From Chlamydiota bacterium (GTDB lineage Bacteria; Auribacterota; Tritonobacteria; UBA1439), in the NCBI GenBank assembly GCA_012729785.1, contig JAAYCL010000021.1, forward strand, positions 1 through 64,000: DNA of 64,000 nt, in the 5' to 3' direction. Each line of letters opens with the position of its first letter. The stretch's first letter is position 1. This document shows positions 42,406-50,729 of the stretch, in pieces. The position numbers were made by a program, and so were the translations under genes. Under the pieces are notes generated by a model. It worked only from the letters and a program-made list of their open reading frames with translations, made no database searches and was not told where the DNA came from.

Positions 42406-45400
42406 TCACTCCGCCGGGACGGGCGCCGGTTCAGGCGCATCGCCGCGCGCCCCCCGCTCCCACGGCACGCCCGGCAATCCCCAGCCCGACCCCTCGTCTG
42501 AACGGATCGTTGCCGATGCCGCGTCGGACCTGTCGCTGACGAGCCCCGCAGCGTCGATCGCGGAGACGCGGTAGGTGCAGGAGGTTCCCGCCGCCGCGGT
42601 GCGGTCCTCGAACGAGGTGCCGGAGACCCTGCCCACCTTCTCCTCTCCGGCGAGCGGGTTCCACCCGCTCCTGCGGTAGATCTCGTAGCCGGCGATGTCG
42701 GGTTCCGGGCTGGGGGTCCAGGAGAGCGCGATCAGGTCGCCGCGGGCCTCGGCGTTGAGGTTCACGGGAGCGGACGGCCGCGGCTTCGTCGCCGCCTCGA
42801 CCTGCTCAGAGGGGGGGCTGACCAGCCCCTCCACGTCGACCGCGCAAACCTCGTACCGGTAGGGTACGCCGTCTTCCAGGCCGCTGTCGGTGTAGCCGGG
42901 TGTTCGAACCTCTCCCGCAACCGAGGACGCCCCGCGGCGGAGGCGGCGGACCGTGTAACGCGCGATGTCGGGTTCGGGGTTGGGGGCCCATACGAGCCGA
43001 ACGCTCCGAGGGAGCCCCGACTCGGCCTTCAGGCCCTGCGGCCTGGAGGGGAGGGGCCTCGTGGCGGCGGAAACGGTCTCCGAGAAGCCGCTCAGAAGCC
43101 CGTCCCGGTCGACTGCGCGGACCCGGTAGAAGCGGACGGTCCTGTCCCCGAGGCCCGCGTGAACGAATGAGGGCGGGGCGGTTTCGGCGATCTGCCTGAA
43201 CGGTCCATCCCCGCTCTCCGAGACGAAGACGCGGTAGGCGGCGATGTCGGCCTCGGGATTGCGGTCCCAGACGAGCGGCACGCGGCGCGCCCTGCCCCCC
43301 TCGGCCGCGAGGCCCCGCGGCGCGGACGGGGCGCGCTTGGTGACCGCCTTCACGGGCGCGGTCATGGCGCTCGAGAGCTTGTCGGCGTCGATTGCCTCGA
43401 TCGTGTAGTAGTAGGCGGTGTCGTCCTCCAGCCCGGTGTCGGTGTGGGAGGGACCCGTGAGCCATCCCGGTTTCACGCTGGCGATCTCCCGGTAGGGGCC
43501 CGACTCCGAGCCGCTGCGGTGGATGCGGTACTCCCGGATATCCTTCTCCTTCGGCGGGCCCCACTCGAGCCGCACCCTGCGTGCGAGCCCCCCCTGGGCG
43601 CAGAACCCCGCCGGCGGCGAGGGGGGCGGCTTCGCGCCGGCGGCGAATTCGACCGACGGCTCGCTTTCGAGCCCGTTGCGGTACCGCTTGACGACCCGGT
43701 AGTAGCGCGTCTCCCCGTTCGCGAGCCCCTTCTCAAAGAAGCCGGGCGTGCGGCTTTCGCCCGCCCGCACGTACTCCCCGCCGGGCGAGGCGGCGCGGTA
43801 GATCGCGTAGCCGACGACGCCCTCCTCTTCCTCCGCCCACGAGAAGGAGCTGGCCCCGACCGCGGTCTGCCGCCGCACGCGGAGCTCGCCGATCGCCGGC
43901 CTGCCGCGGGTGCGGACGGGGGCGGCGGCGCACGGCGGCGATTCCCTCCCGTCCGTGTCGACGGCCGTCAGTCGATAGAAGAGGGCGGCGCCGTCGGCGA
44001 GGCCGCGGTCGATCCAGTCCGTCTTCTCCGTCTCTCCGACGACGGCGTACGGCCCCCCCTCTGCCTCGGCGCGGTGGATGCGGTACCCTTTGAGGTCGGG
44101 TTCGGCGTTGGGACGCCAAGAGAGCGACGCCTCGCGCACGCCGCCGGTGGTCGCGAGGCCGGCCGGGGGCGCCGGCGCGTGGAATTGGATGAGGTAGGCG
44201 CCCTCGATCCTGCGCACCTCCCGCTCGACCGCCTCCCGGAGGCGGGCCTCCGCGACGACCTTGAGGGCGTCGGGGAGGATCACCTTCCCCGTCTCGACGT
44301 CGAGCAGCCTCAGATCGACCTCGATGGCGCCCCCGAAGAAGGAGACCCCGCCCGCGAGGGCGACGTCGACCCCGAGCACCCTCCCCAGCTTCTTGGTCGT
44401 CTCCTCGTCCACCGCGCCGGACTGGCCGAAGTAGAGCTCGTCGAGGAGCTTCCGGATCTGCTTTCGCTCCACCACCTCGAAGTTGGGCCTCCGGGCGAAG
44501 GCGGTGATGAACATCTCGGAGATCGTCTCGCCGTAGCCGCGTTCCCTCGCCGGGGGGTTGTTGTTCTTGAAGTCGAAGACCGCGATCCGGAGCGGCTTCT
44601 CGAGGCGGGCGACCGGGGCCTCCTCGACCCTCGGGACGGCGAGGGAGAAGATCTGCACGCGGCGGTTGCCGCGATCCGCCACGCAGACGAGGCCGTTGGG
44701 GCCGGTCCCGACGCCCTGCGGTTCCCTGAACTGTCCGCGCCCCTTCCCTCGCCCCCCGACGGCGGCGAGGAAGCGGCCCTGGGGGTCGAAGAACTGGACC
44801 GCGTTGTTCTTCTCGTCCGAGACGCAGACGATCCCCATCGCCCCCACGGCGATCCCGGACGGTTTCTCGAATCTCCCGGGCCCTTTGCCGCGCCCGCCGA
44901 AACTGAACAGGTAGGCCTGCTGGGGGGTGTAGGCGTGCACGGCGCGCGTCCCCGAGTCGAGGACGTAGATGAGGCCGTCGACTCCGACGGCGACATCCTC
45001 GATGCGCGTGAACCGGGGCCAGGCGACGAATCGGATGGGGCCGCTCGTGCGCGAGATGTCGATCTTGTCGACGGCCTTGGGGCCCGAGACGATCTGCCCG
45101 ATGAACGTCCCGTCGGCGTCGAATCTCTGCACGCGGTTGTTGCCCCGATCGGCCGCGTAGACCCTCCCGGCGTCGTCGACGGCGACCCCGACGGGGTCGC
45201 GGAAGCGGCCCGGGGCGCTCCCCTTGCCGCCTATCTTCGCCGCGAGGGTGCCGGTTTGGTCGTGGATGCAGATCGAACGGTTCCGTGAGTCCGAGATGTA
45301 GAGGCGCCCCGCCCTGTCCGTCGCCACCGCCGAGGGGCGGGGGAAGGTGCTGCTCCAGAACCGTTTCTCCCCGATGGAGAGGATCGGTCTCCCTTCGGCG

Positions 45401-45636
45401 TCGAACAGATATGCCTTGTGCGTGGATGCGTCGAGGACACAGATATTCCCGGCGGCGTCCGCCGCGGCGTCCACGAGCGATTTCCACGCCGGGTCGGAGA
45501 GCTCGCGCTGGTAGACCACCCCCCGGAGCGTCACCGGGTAGGCGGGCGGGCCGGGGAGGAGATGGAACTGCGGCGTGGAGCATCCTGCGGCGAGGAGGGC
45601 GATACCGACACCGGCGCCGAGAAGTCGGTTTTTCAT
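42406..45636 (-). CDS. NHL propeller - CsgG/FlgO - FN3 lipoprotein
   Basis: A 1,076-residue protein with lipoprotein signal ending LAAGCS. Residues about 45-325 hold six NHL repeats (FRDPVGVAVDDAGRVYAADR and like units), making a six-bladed propeller. Residues about 340-470 resemble CsgG/FlgO family domains (LRIAVFDFKNNNPP, FEVVERKQIRKLLDEL, LGVDVALAGGVSFF), which bind the outer membrane or form pores. Six fibronectin type III repeats follow (about 480-1040), each with EPDIxGYxIYR and a linker Pro-rich start. The architecture suggests a surface binding or secretion component. ATG 45636 is preferred over 45648 because the signal peptide starts there. Confidence 0.85.
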   Translation of the reverse strand: MKNRLLGAGVGIALLAAGCSTPQFHLLPGPPAYPVTLRGVVYQRELSDPAWKSLVDAAADAAGNICVLDASTHKAYLFDAEGRPILSIGEKRFWSSTFPRPSAVATDRAGRLYISDSRNRSICIHDQTGTLAAKIGGKGSAPGRFRDPVGVAVDDAGRVYAADRGNNRVQRFDADGTFIGQIVSGPKAVDKIDISRTSGPIRFVAWPRFTRIEDVAVGVDGLIYVLDSGTRAVHAYTPQQAYLFSFGGRGKGPGRFEKPSGIAVGAMGIVCVSDEKNNAVQFFDPQGRFLAAVGGRGKGRGQFREPQGVGTGPNGLVCVADRGNRRVQIFSLAVPRVEEAPVARLEKPLRIAVFDFKNNNPPARERGYGETISEMFITAFARRPNFEVVERKQIRKLLDELYFGQSGAVDEETTKKLGRVLGVDVALAGGVSFFGGAIEVDLRLLDVETGKVILPDALKVVAEARLREAVEREVRRIEGAYLIQFHAPAPPAGLATTGGVREASLSWRPNAEPDLKGYRIHRAEAEGGPYAVVGETEKTDWIDRGLADGAALFYRLTAVDTDGRESPPCAAAPVRTRGRPAIGELRVRRQTAVGASSFSWAEEEEGVVGYAIYRAASPGGEYVRAGESRTPGFFEKGLANGETRYYRVVKRYRNGLESEPSVEFAAGAKPPPSPPAGFCAQGGLARRVRLEWGPPKEKDIREYRIHRSGSESGPYREIASVKPGWLTGPSHTDTGLEDDTAYYYTIEAIDADKLSSAMTAPVKAVTKRAPSAPRGLAAEGGRARRVPLVWDRNPEADIAAYRVFVSESGDGPFRQIAETAPPSFVHAGLGDRTVRFYRVRAVDRDGLLSGFSETVSAATRPLPSRPQGLKAESGLPRSVRLVWAPNPEPDIARYTVRRLRRGASSVAGEVRTPGYTDSGLEDGVPYRYEVCAVDVEGLVSPPSEQVEAATKPRPSAPVNLNAEARGDLIALSWTPSPEPDIAGYEIYRRSGWNPLAGEEKVGRVSGTSFEDRTAAAGTSCTYRVSAIDAAGLVSDRSDAASATIRSDEGSGWGLPGVPWERGARGDAPEPAPVPAE

Positions 45637-45775
45637 CCGCACAAGCATACACCGTCGGAACAGGGCCGGTCAATTCCGTTGTCGAAACGCCGTCGAAGCG
45701 GCGGGGCGCGGGAGGAGGCGCACGCGGGGCCGCTGCACACGGGCCGGGATGCCCCCGCCGCGGCGCTCCTCCGTC

Positions 45776-45805
45776 TTGCGGCGGCGCCGGGCGGTGTGCT
45801 ATCAT
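45776..45805 (+). promoter_or_regulatory. Promoter of thrS
   Basis: TTGCGG (45776-45781) and TATCAT (45800-45805) with an 18-bp spacer, 49 bp before the ATG. No T-box structure is apparent. Confidence 0.45.
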
Positions 45806-45853
45806 CCGTCCGCCCCGGAGCAGGTCGCACCGTACGGGGAAAGGAGTCATGCA

Positions 45854-47605
45854 ATGGACGCACCAGTAGATCTGTCGACCGAGCAGGGGCTGGAGACCTA
45901 CCGCCACTCGGCCTCGCACCTGATGGCGCATGCGGTGAAGCGTCTCTTCCCGCAGGCCCGCCTCGCCATCGGCCCTGCCATCGCCGACGGCTTCTATTAC
46001 GACTTCGACCTCGACGCGCGCCTCACCCCGGAGGACCTCGAGAAGATCGAGGAGGAGATGCGGAGGATCGCCGCCGAGGACCACCCGTTCGTCCGGGAGG
46101 AGGTTGACCGGGCGGAGGCGATCGACCTGTTCAGGAAGGCGGGGGAGCGGTACAAGGTCGAGATACTCGAGGAACTTCCCGAGGGGAAGGTGAGCCTCTA
46201 CCGCAACGGGGAGTTCGCCGACCTGTGCCGGGGGCCGCACGTCGCCAGGACCGGACTCCTCAGGGCGTTCCGCCTCCTCAACGTCGCCGGCGCCTACTGG
46301 CGCGGGAACGAGAAGAACGCGATGCTCCAGCGGATCTACGGCACCGCGTGGGGGAGCGATGCGGAGCTCGAGGCGTATCTGTCGAGGCTCGAGGAGGCCA
46401 AGGCGCGCGATCACCGGCGCCTCGGCCGGGAGCTGGGCCTGTTCGACGTCTACGAGGAGGCGGGCGCGGGGCTCGTCTACTGGCACCCGCGCGGGACGGT
46501 GCTCCGACGCATCATCCGGAACTACTGGGAGGAGATGCACCTCGGGCGGGGGTACCAGCTCGTCACGATTCCGCACATCGCCCACGCCCACCTCTGGAAA
46601 ACCTCCGGGCACTTCGACTTCTACCGGGAGCATATGTACACGATGAAGGTGGAGGACGAGGAGTACGTCCTCAAGCCGATGAACTGCCCGGGGCATATCC
46701 TCATCTACAAGTCGGCGGTGCGGAGCTACCGCGACCTGCCGATCCGTTTCGCCGAGATGGGGACGGTCTACCGGCACGAGCGCTCCGGCGTCCTCCACGG
46801 GATGCTCAGGGTGCGCGGCTTCACGCAGGACGACGCCCACATATTCTGCACCCCCGAGCAGCTCCCCGGAGAGATCCTCTCGGTCCTCGACCTGGTGCTC
46901 GAGGTGCTGCGGAAGTTCGGCTTCGCGGGGTTCGAGATCGATCTGAGCGTCCGCGACCCGAACAGGCCGCAGGACTACGCCGGCTCCCCGGAGTCGTGGG
47001 AGACGGCGGAGCGGGTGCTGGCCGACGCACTCAAGGCGCGGAACCTCGCCTACCGGCGGATCGAGGGGGAGGCGGTCTTCTACGGCCCCAAGATCGACAT
47101 CAAGCTCCTCGACGCCCTCGGGCGGCGGTGGCAGTGCTCCACCATCCAGTTCGACTTCAACCTGCCCGGCCGGTTCAACGCCTGCTACGTCGGCAGGGAC
47201 AACGCCAGGCACCACGTCGTGATGGTGCACCGGGCCCTCTTCGGGTCTCTCGAGCGGTTCGTCGGCGCGCTCATCGAGCAGTACAAGGGGGCGTTCCCGG
47301 TCTGGCTCGCGCCGGTCCAGACCGTCGTCATCCCGGTCTCCGAGAAGTTCCTCGACTACGCGGAGTCGGTGCGCGAAACGCTCGCCGCGGGAGGGATCCG
47401 GGCGGAGATTGACCGCCGCAACGAGAAGATGGGGTTGAAGATACGCGACGCGCAGCTCCAGAAGATCCCCTACATGCTGATCGTCGGCGGGAGGGAGCGC
47501 GACGCCGGCGCGGTCGCCGTCCGTTCGCGCGAGGCGGGCGACCAGGGGACGATGCCGCTGGCCGGCTTCATCTCCAAGATCCACGCCGAGGCGAAGGAGG
47601 GATGA
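45854..47605 (+). CDS. thrS: Threonyl-tRNA synthetase lacking the TGS domain
   Basis: A 583-residue ThrRS, about 55-60 residues shorter than usual. It begins at the editing domain (YRHSASHLMAHAVKRLFP; His of HxxxH and the C...SxxH site) with no TGS/N1 domain. The catalytic core has MNCPGHILIYKS (zinc Cys), YRHERSGVLHGMLRVRGFTQDD and FYGPKID, then the anticodon-binding domain (about 475-583). In-frame codons upstream (45575-45853) are unrelated, so the lack of TGS is real. AAGGAGTC precedes the ATG. Confidence 0.95.
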   Translation: MDAPVDLSTEQGLETYRHSASHLMAHAVKRLFPQARLAIGPAIADGFYYDFDLDARLTPEDLEKIEEEMRRIAAEDHPFVREEVDRAEAIDLFRKAGERYKVEILEELPEGKVSLYRNGEFADLCRGPHVARTGLLRAFRLLNVAGAYWRGNEKNAMLQRIYGTAWGSDAELEAYLSRLEEAKARDHRRLGRELGLFDVYEEAGAGLVYWHPRGTVLRRIIRNYWEEMHLGRGYQLVTIPHIAHAHLWKTSGHFDFYREHMYTMKVEDEEYVLKPMNCPGHILIYKSAVRSYRDLPIRFAEMGTVYRHERSGVLHGMLRVRGFTQDDAHIFCTPEQLPGEILSVLDLVLEVLRKFGFAGFEIDLSVRDPNRPQDYAGSPESWETAERVLADALKARNLAYRRIEGEAVFYGPKIDIKLLDALGRRWQCSTIQFDFNLPGRFNACYVGRDNARHHVVMVHRALFGSLERFVGALIEQYKGAFPVWLAPVQTVVIPVSEKFLDYAESVRETLAAGGIRAEIDRRNEKMGLKIRDAQLQKIPYMLIVGGRERDAGAVAVRSREAGDQGTMPLAGFISKIHAEAKEG

Positions 47606-47645
47606 CCGGCGGTCCCGGTTCCCCTCGCCCCGAAGCGCCCGGCCC

Positions 47646-48062
47646 TCAGCCGATCGCCTTCCCCGTGGAGCTCATCGACAGACACGCGTGCTTTACGCCG
47701 CGGCTCGCCCGCAGCAGGTCCGCGAGGCGCGTGATCTCCTTCGGGTTCCCGCGCGCGACGATCACCTCGATGCAGGTGTCGTGGTCCAGGTGGATGTGCT
47801 GCGATGAGAGGACGCGCGTGTAGTGTCGGTGCTGGAGCTCGATCAGGCGCTTGGAGAGCTCGCGCTGCCGGTGGTCGTAGAGCAGGCTGATGACCCCGAT
47901 CACCTCGTCCCCCTCCGCCCATTCGTCCTCCACGAGGCACGCCCGCACCAGATCGGCGATCGCCTTCGAGCGGTTGGTGTGCCCCGTCTTCCGCGCGCGG
48001 CGGTCGAACCGCGCGAGCAACTCCCTCTCGAGCGAGACCCCGAAGCGGATAAGCCTGTCCAT
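47646..48062 (-). CDS. nikR: Nickel-responsive regulator NikR
   Basis: A 138-residue NikR: N-terminal ribbon-helix-helix (MDRLIRFGVSLERELLARFD) and C-terminal ACT-like domain with nickel ligands in HIHLDHDTCIEVIVARG (His, His, Cys) plus an upstream His (DHRQRELSKRLIELQHRH). It represses nickel transport genes when nickel-bound; no nik genes are nearby. AGGAGGGGGTGCGGG precedes ATG 48062. It is transcribed away from infC. Confidence 0.9.
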   Translation of the reverse strand: MDRLIRFGVSLERELLARFDRRARKTGHTNRSKAIADLVRACLVEDEWAEGDEVIGVISLLYDHRQRELSKRLIELQHRHYTRVLSSQHIHLDHDTCIEVIVARGNPKEITRLADLLRASRGVKHACLSMSSTGKAIG

Positions 48063-48155
48063 CCCGCACCCCCTCCTTGTGCGCCGTGGCACCAGTATAG
48101 CACCGCCCCCGCGGACAGGTACACCCCCCCGCCCGGAGCGGCGGGAAATTTTGCC

Positions 48156-48185
48156 TTGTGCGGCGCGCCGCGTGATTGCTATACT
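48156..48185 (+). promoter_or_regulatory. Promoter of the infC-rpmI-rplT cluster
   Basis: TTGTGC (48156-48161) and TATACT (48180-48185) are 18 bp apart, leaving a leader of about 120 nt before infC. On the other strand AGTATA at 48094-48099 gives a TATACT -10 for nikR. Confidence 0.5.
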
Positions 48186-48297
48186 ACGCCCCGTAGCCTC
48201 CGCGGTGCGCCCGACGCGCGCCGCGGGGCAGGGGTGAGGTTCGTTGATGCAGGGTCCCGGCCGGCAGACGCCGGCGCGGGCCGGGCGCGGCGCACGG

Positions 48298-48306
48298 GGA
48301 GGTGAT
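48298..48306 (+). promoter_or_regulatory. Perfect 9-nt ribosome site of infC
   Basis: GGAGGTGAT is fully complementary to the 16S anti-Shine-Dalgarno sequence. It is 8 nt (from GGAGG) before the ATT at 48311 and overlaps the GTG at 48302, which therefore cannot be the start. Confidence 0.75.
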
Positions 48307-48310
48307 ACGC

Positions 48311-48934
48311 ATTCGGTCTCTCATACGGGTCAACAATCAGATCAGGGCCAGGGCGGTGCGCACCATCGACAAGGACGGCAAGCAGGCGGGGATCATGACC
48401 GCCGAGCAGGCCCTTGCGCTTGCGCGGTCGTGCAAGCTCGACCTCGTGGAGGTGGCGCCGAACCTCGACCCGCCCGTCTGCAGGATAATGGATTTCGGGA
48501 AGTACCAGTACCAGCAGATGAAGAAGAGCCGCGTCGCCAAGAAGAAGTCCATGGGCGGCAAGCTCAAGGAGATCAAGCTCAGGCCCCGCATCGAGGCGCA
48601 CGACTACCAGGTGAAGCTCCGGCACGCCCGGGACTTCCTCGAGAAGGGGTGCAAGCTCAGGTTCCGGCTGGTCTACCGCGGAAGGGAACTCGCCCACATG
48701 GAGATGGGCATCAACCTGCTCAAGCGGATCGAGGAGGACGTGAAGGACCTCGGGCAGGTGGAGATGTATCCCAAGACCTTCGGCAGAAACGTGATCATGA
48801 TGTTCGCGCCGCGTCCCGGGGCCTCGAAGCCCCGGCCCGCGGACGGGCAGAAAAAGGACGGCGGCGATGCCAAGGCTGAAAACGAACCGCTCGGCGGCCA
48901 AGCGGTTCAGCAAGACGGCGCGCGGCAGGTTTAA
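48311..48934 (+). CDS. infC: Translation initiation factor IF-3
   Basis: A 207-residue IF-3. N-terminal domain RVNNQIRARAVRTID and C-terminal domain GKYQYQQMKKSR, IKLRPRIEAHDYQVKL and LGQVEMYPKTFGRNVIMMF are all present. It prevents subunit joining and checks initiator pairing. The best start is ATT (AUU) at 48311, as in enterobacterial infC, where AUU gives self-regulation. A charged C-terminal extension of about 30 residues overlaps rpmI by 68 bp in another frame. Confidence 0.93.
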   Translation: MRSLIRVNNQIRARAVRTIDKDGKQAGIMTAEQALALARSCKLDLVEVAPNLDPPVCRIMDFGKYQYQQMKKSRVAKKKSMGGKLKEIKLRPRIEAHDYQVKLRHARDFLEKGCKLRFRLVYRGRELAHMEMGINLLKRIEEDVKDLGQVEMYPKTFGRNVIMMFAPRPGASKPRPADGQKKDGGDAKAENEPLGGQAVQQDGARQV

Positions 48935-49064
48935 GAAGAAGCTCGCCTGCACGAGCCATATCATGACGAAGAAGAGCCGCAATCGAAAAAGAAAACTCCG
49001 GGGGACCAGCGTTGTCAGCCCCGTGGAGCAATCGATGCTCAGGAAGGTTTTGCCGTACGCCTGA
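48867..49064 (+). CDS. rpmI: 50S ribosomal protein L35
   Basis: A 65-residue basic bL35: PRLKTNRSAAKRFSKTARG...ACTSHIMTKKSRNRKRKLRG. It starts inside infC (68 bp overlap), with AAAAAGGACGGCGG upstream. The order infC-rpmI-rplT is classical. Confidence 0.97.
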   Translation: MPRLKTNRSAAKRFSKTARGRFKKKLACTSHIMTKKSRNRKRKLRGTSVVSPVEQSMLRKVLPYA

Positions 49065-49086
49065 GATGGTGTGAGAGGAGGGTCAC

Positions 49087-49446
49087 GTGGTCAAGGCCAG
49101 CAACGCCCCCGCTTCCAGGAAGAGGAGGAGGAGGGTCCTCAAGCGCGCGAAAGGGTACCGGAGCGCGCGCGGGAGCCTCATCCGTCTCGCGACGGAAGCC
49201 GTCGAGCGGGGGCTCGCATACGCATACAGGGACCGCAAGGCGCGGAAGCGCGATTTCCGCGGGCTCTGGATCACCCGGATAGGGGCGGCCTGCAAGGCCG
49301 AGGGGCTTTCCTATTCGCGGTTCATCGCCGGGCTCAAGAAGGCCCGGGTCGCGCTCGACAGGAAGGTCCTGGCGGACCTCGCGGTGCGCGACAAAGACGT
49401 CTTCGTGGAACTGGTGAAGGTCGCCCGGGGAGCGGCGGCCGAATAA
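49087..49446 (+). CDS. rplT: 50S ribosomal protein L20
   Basis: A 119-residue bL20: [40 protein letters not shown] and [20 protein letters not shown]. It assembles on 23S rRNA and in other bacteria represses rpmI-rplT translation. GTG start after GAGAGGAGGGTCAC. Confidence 0.97.
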   Translation: MVKASNAPASRKRRRRVLKRAKGYRSARGSLIRLATEAVERGLAYAYRDRKARKRDFRGLWITRIGAACKAEGLSYSRFIAGLKKARVALDRKVLADLAVRDKDVFVELVKVARGAAAE

Positions 49447-49487
49447 GGCGGGAGAGCGGCGCAGAGAGACCATCGACGAGGGAGCGC

Positions 49488-49565
49488 ATGCGATTCGTTT
49501 ACCATACAGACCGGAACACCGGACGCGCGGCCGAAGAGACCACCGGCGGCGCGTTTCCCGGGTAG
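49488..49565 (+). CDS. Possible 25-codon leader ORF before pheS
   Basis: ATG 49488 to TAG 49565 encodes [20 protein letters not shown] plus GAFPG, with GAGGGAGC 3-10 bp upstream. It lies in the 204-bp rplT-pheS gap. Only two Phe codons occur, so evidence for a Phe attenuator is weak, and no clear terminator/antiterminator pair was found. Confidence 0.25.
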   Translation: MRFVYHTDRNTGRAAEETTGGAFPG

Positions 49566-49650
49566 CGGCGCGCCGGTCTGCCGCGCACGTTCCGCCCCCG
49601 CCGTTCCTCTCCGCCCGCGTACCCCGCGTCACAGGGGTGTTCGGCTCCGG

Positions 49651-50670
49651 ATGAAAGACAGGATCGAAGCCCTCCGCGGAGAAGCCGTCCGTCTCATCGC
49701 CGCGTGCCCGTCGCGCGACGCCCTCGATGCGCTGCGGGTCAGATTCCTCGGGCGGAAGGGCGCCGTCACCGCGATGCTGCGGGGGCTCAAGGATCTGCCC
49801 CCCGGCGAGCGGCCCGCCGCCGGCCAGGCGGTCAACGGCCTCAGGGATTCGATCGCCGCCCTCCTCGACGAACGCCTCGCGGGGCTCCGCGGGCGCGAGG
49901 AGGAGGCCGGCTTCAGGCGCGAAACAATCGACGTCACCCTTCCCGGCGTTCCGGTGCGCGTCGGCGCGCGCCACCCGATCCCCCGCGTCATGGAGCGGAT
50001 CACGGGGATATTCGCGGGCTTGGGCTTCGACGTCGAGGAGGGCCCCGAGGTCGAGACCGACCGGTATAACTTCGCGGCGCTGAACTTCCCCGCGGACCAC
50101 CCCGCGCGGGACATGCAGGCGACCCTCTACGTCGACGACTCCCTGCTGCTGCGCACCCACACCTCCCCCGTCCAGGTGCGGGTGATGGAACGCCGGAAGC
50201 CGCCGCTCCGGTGCATCATGCCCGGCCGCGTCTACCGCTGCGACAGCGACGTCTCCCACTCCCCGATGTTCCACCAGGTCGAGGGGCTGGCGGTCGGGGA
50301 GGGGATCGGTTTCGGGGAGCTGAAGGGGCTGCTCGGCTTCTTCGTGCGGCAGATCTTCGGCCCCGACACGGCCCTCCGGTTCCGCCCGAGCTTCTTCCCG
50401 TTCACCGAGCCGAGCGCGGAGATCGACATCTCCTGCGTCATCTGCGCCGGGCGGGGGTGCCGCGTCTGCAAAGGCTCCGGCTGGATCGAGATACTCGGCG
50501 CCGGGATGGTCCACCCGGCGGTCTTCGAGGCGGTCGGCTACGACCCGGAGCGGTACAGCGGCTATGCGTTCGGGATGGGGGTCGAGCGGGTCGCGATGCT
50601 CATCTACGGGATCGACGACATACGGCTTTTCTTCGAGAACGACGCGAGGTTCCTGGAGCAGTTCAGGTAA
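49651..50670 (+). CDS. pheS: Phenylalanyl-tRNA synthetase, alpha subunit
   Basis: A 339-residue PheS: N-terminal coiled-coil tRNA arm (about 1-90), then class II core with [54 protein letters not shown] and the motif 3 [15 protein letters not shown]. An inserted [14 protein letters not shown] includes a Cys cluster typical of bacterial PheS. It forms an alpha2-beta2 enzyme with PheT. Confidence 0.96.
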   Translation: MKDRIEALRGEAVRLIAACPSRDALDALRVRFLGRKGAVTAMLRGLKDLPPGERPAAGQAVNGLRDSIAALLDERLAGLRGREEEAGFRRETIDVTLPGVPVRVGARHPIPRVMERITGIFAGLGFDVEEGPEVETDRYNFAALNFPADHPARDMQATLYVDDSLLLRTHTSPVQVRVMERRKPPLRCIMPGRVYRCDSDVSHSPMFHQVEGLAVGEGIGFGELKGLLGFFVRQIFGPDTALRFRPSFFPFTEPSAEIDISCVICAGRGCRVCKGSGWIEILGAGMVHPAVFEAVGYDPERYSGYAFGMGVERVAMLIYGIDDIRLFFENDARFLEQFR

Positions 50671-50729
50671 GGCGGCGCGGGGATCGCGGGAGGGCGGAAA
50701 CCGGGGGAGGGTGACCCGGCGGCGACGAG

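Noticed and set aside
28672-45288. Very long opposite-strand or other-frame ORFs (for example 28672-31269 minus, 31721-35578 minus, 43444-45288 plus)
   Set aside because: They are frame shadows of real genes in GC-rich DNA; their products are Arg/Gly/Pro/Ala-rich with no family motifs, while the opposite strand holds recognisable proteins.
45653-45853. T-box or other riboswitch upstream of thrS
   Set aside because: I found no T-box sequence, specifier loop or terminator in the leader.
43733-47584. 1,283-residue minus-strand ORF over thrS and the lipoprotein gene
   Set aside because: It covers thrS, which is unambiguous on the plus strand, and has no recognisable domain.
48302-48304. GTG as infC start
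   Set aside because: It lies inside the perfect Shine-Dalgarno GGAGGTGAT and has no ribosome site of its own.
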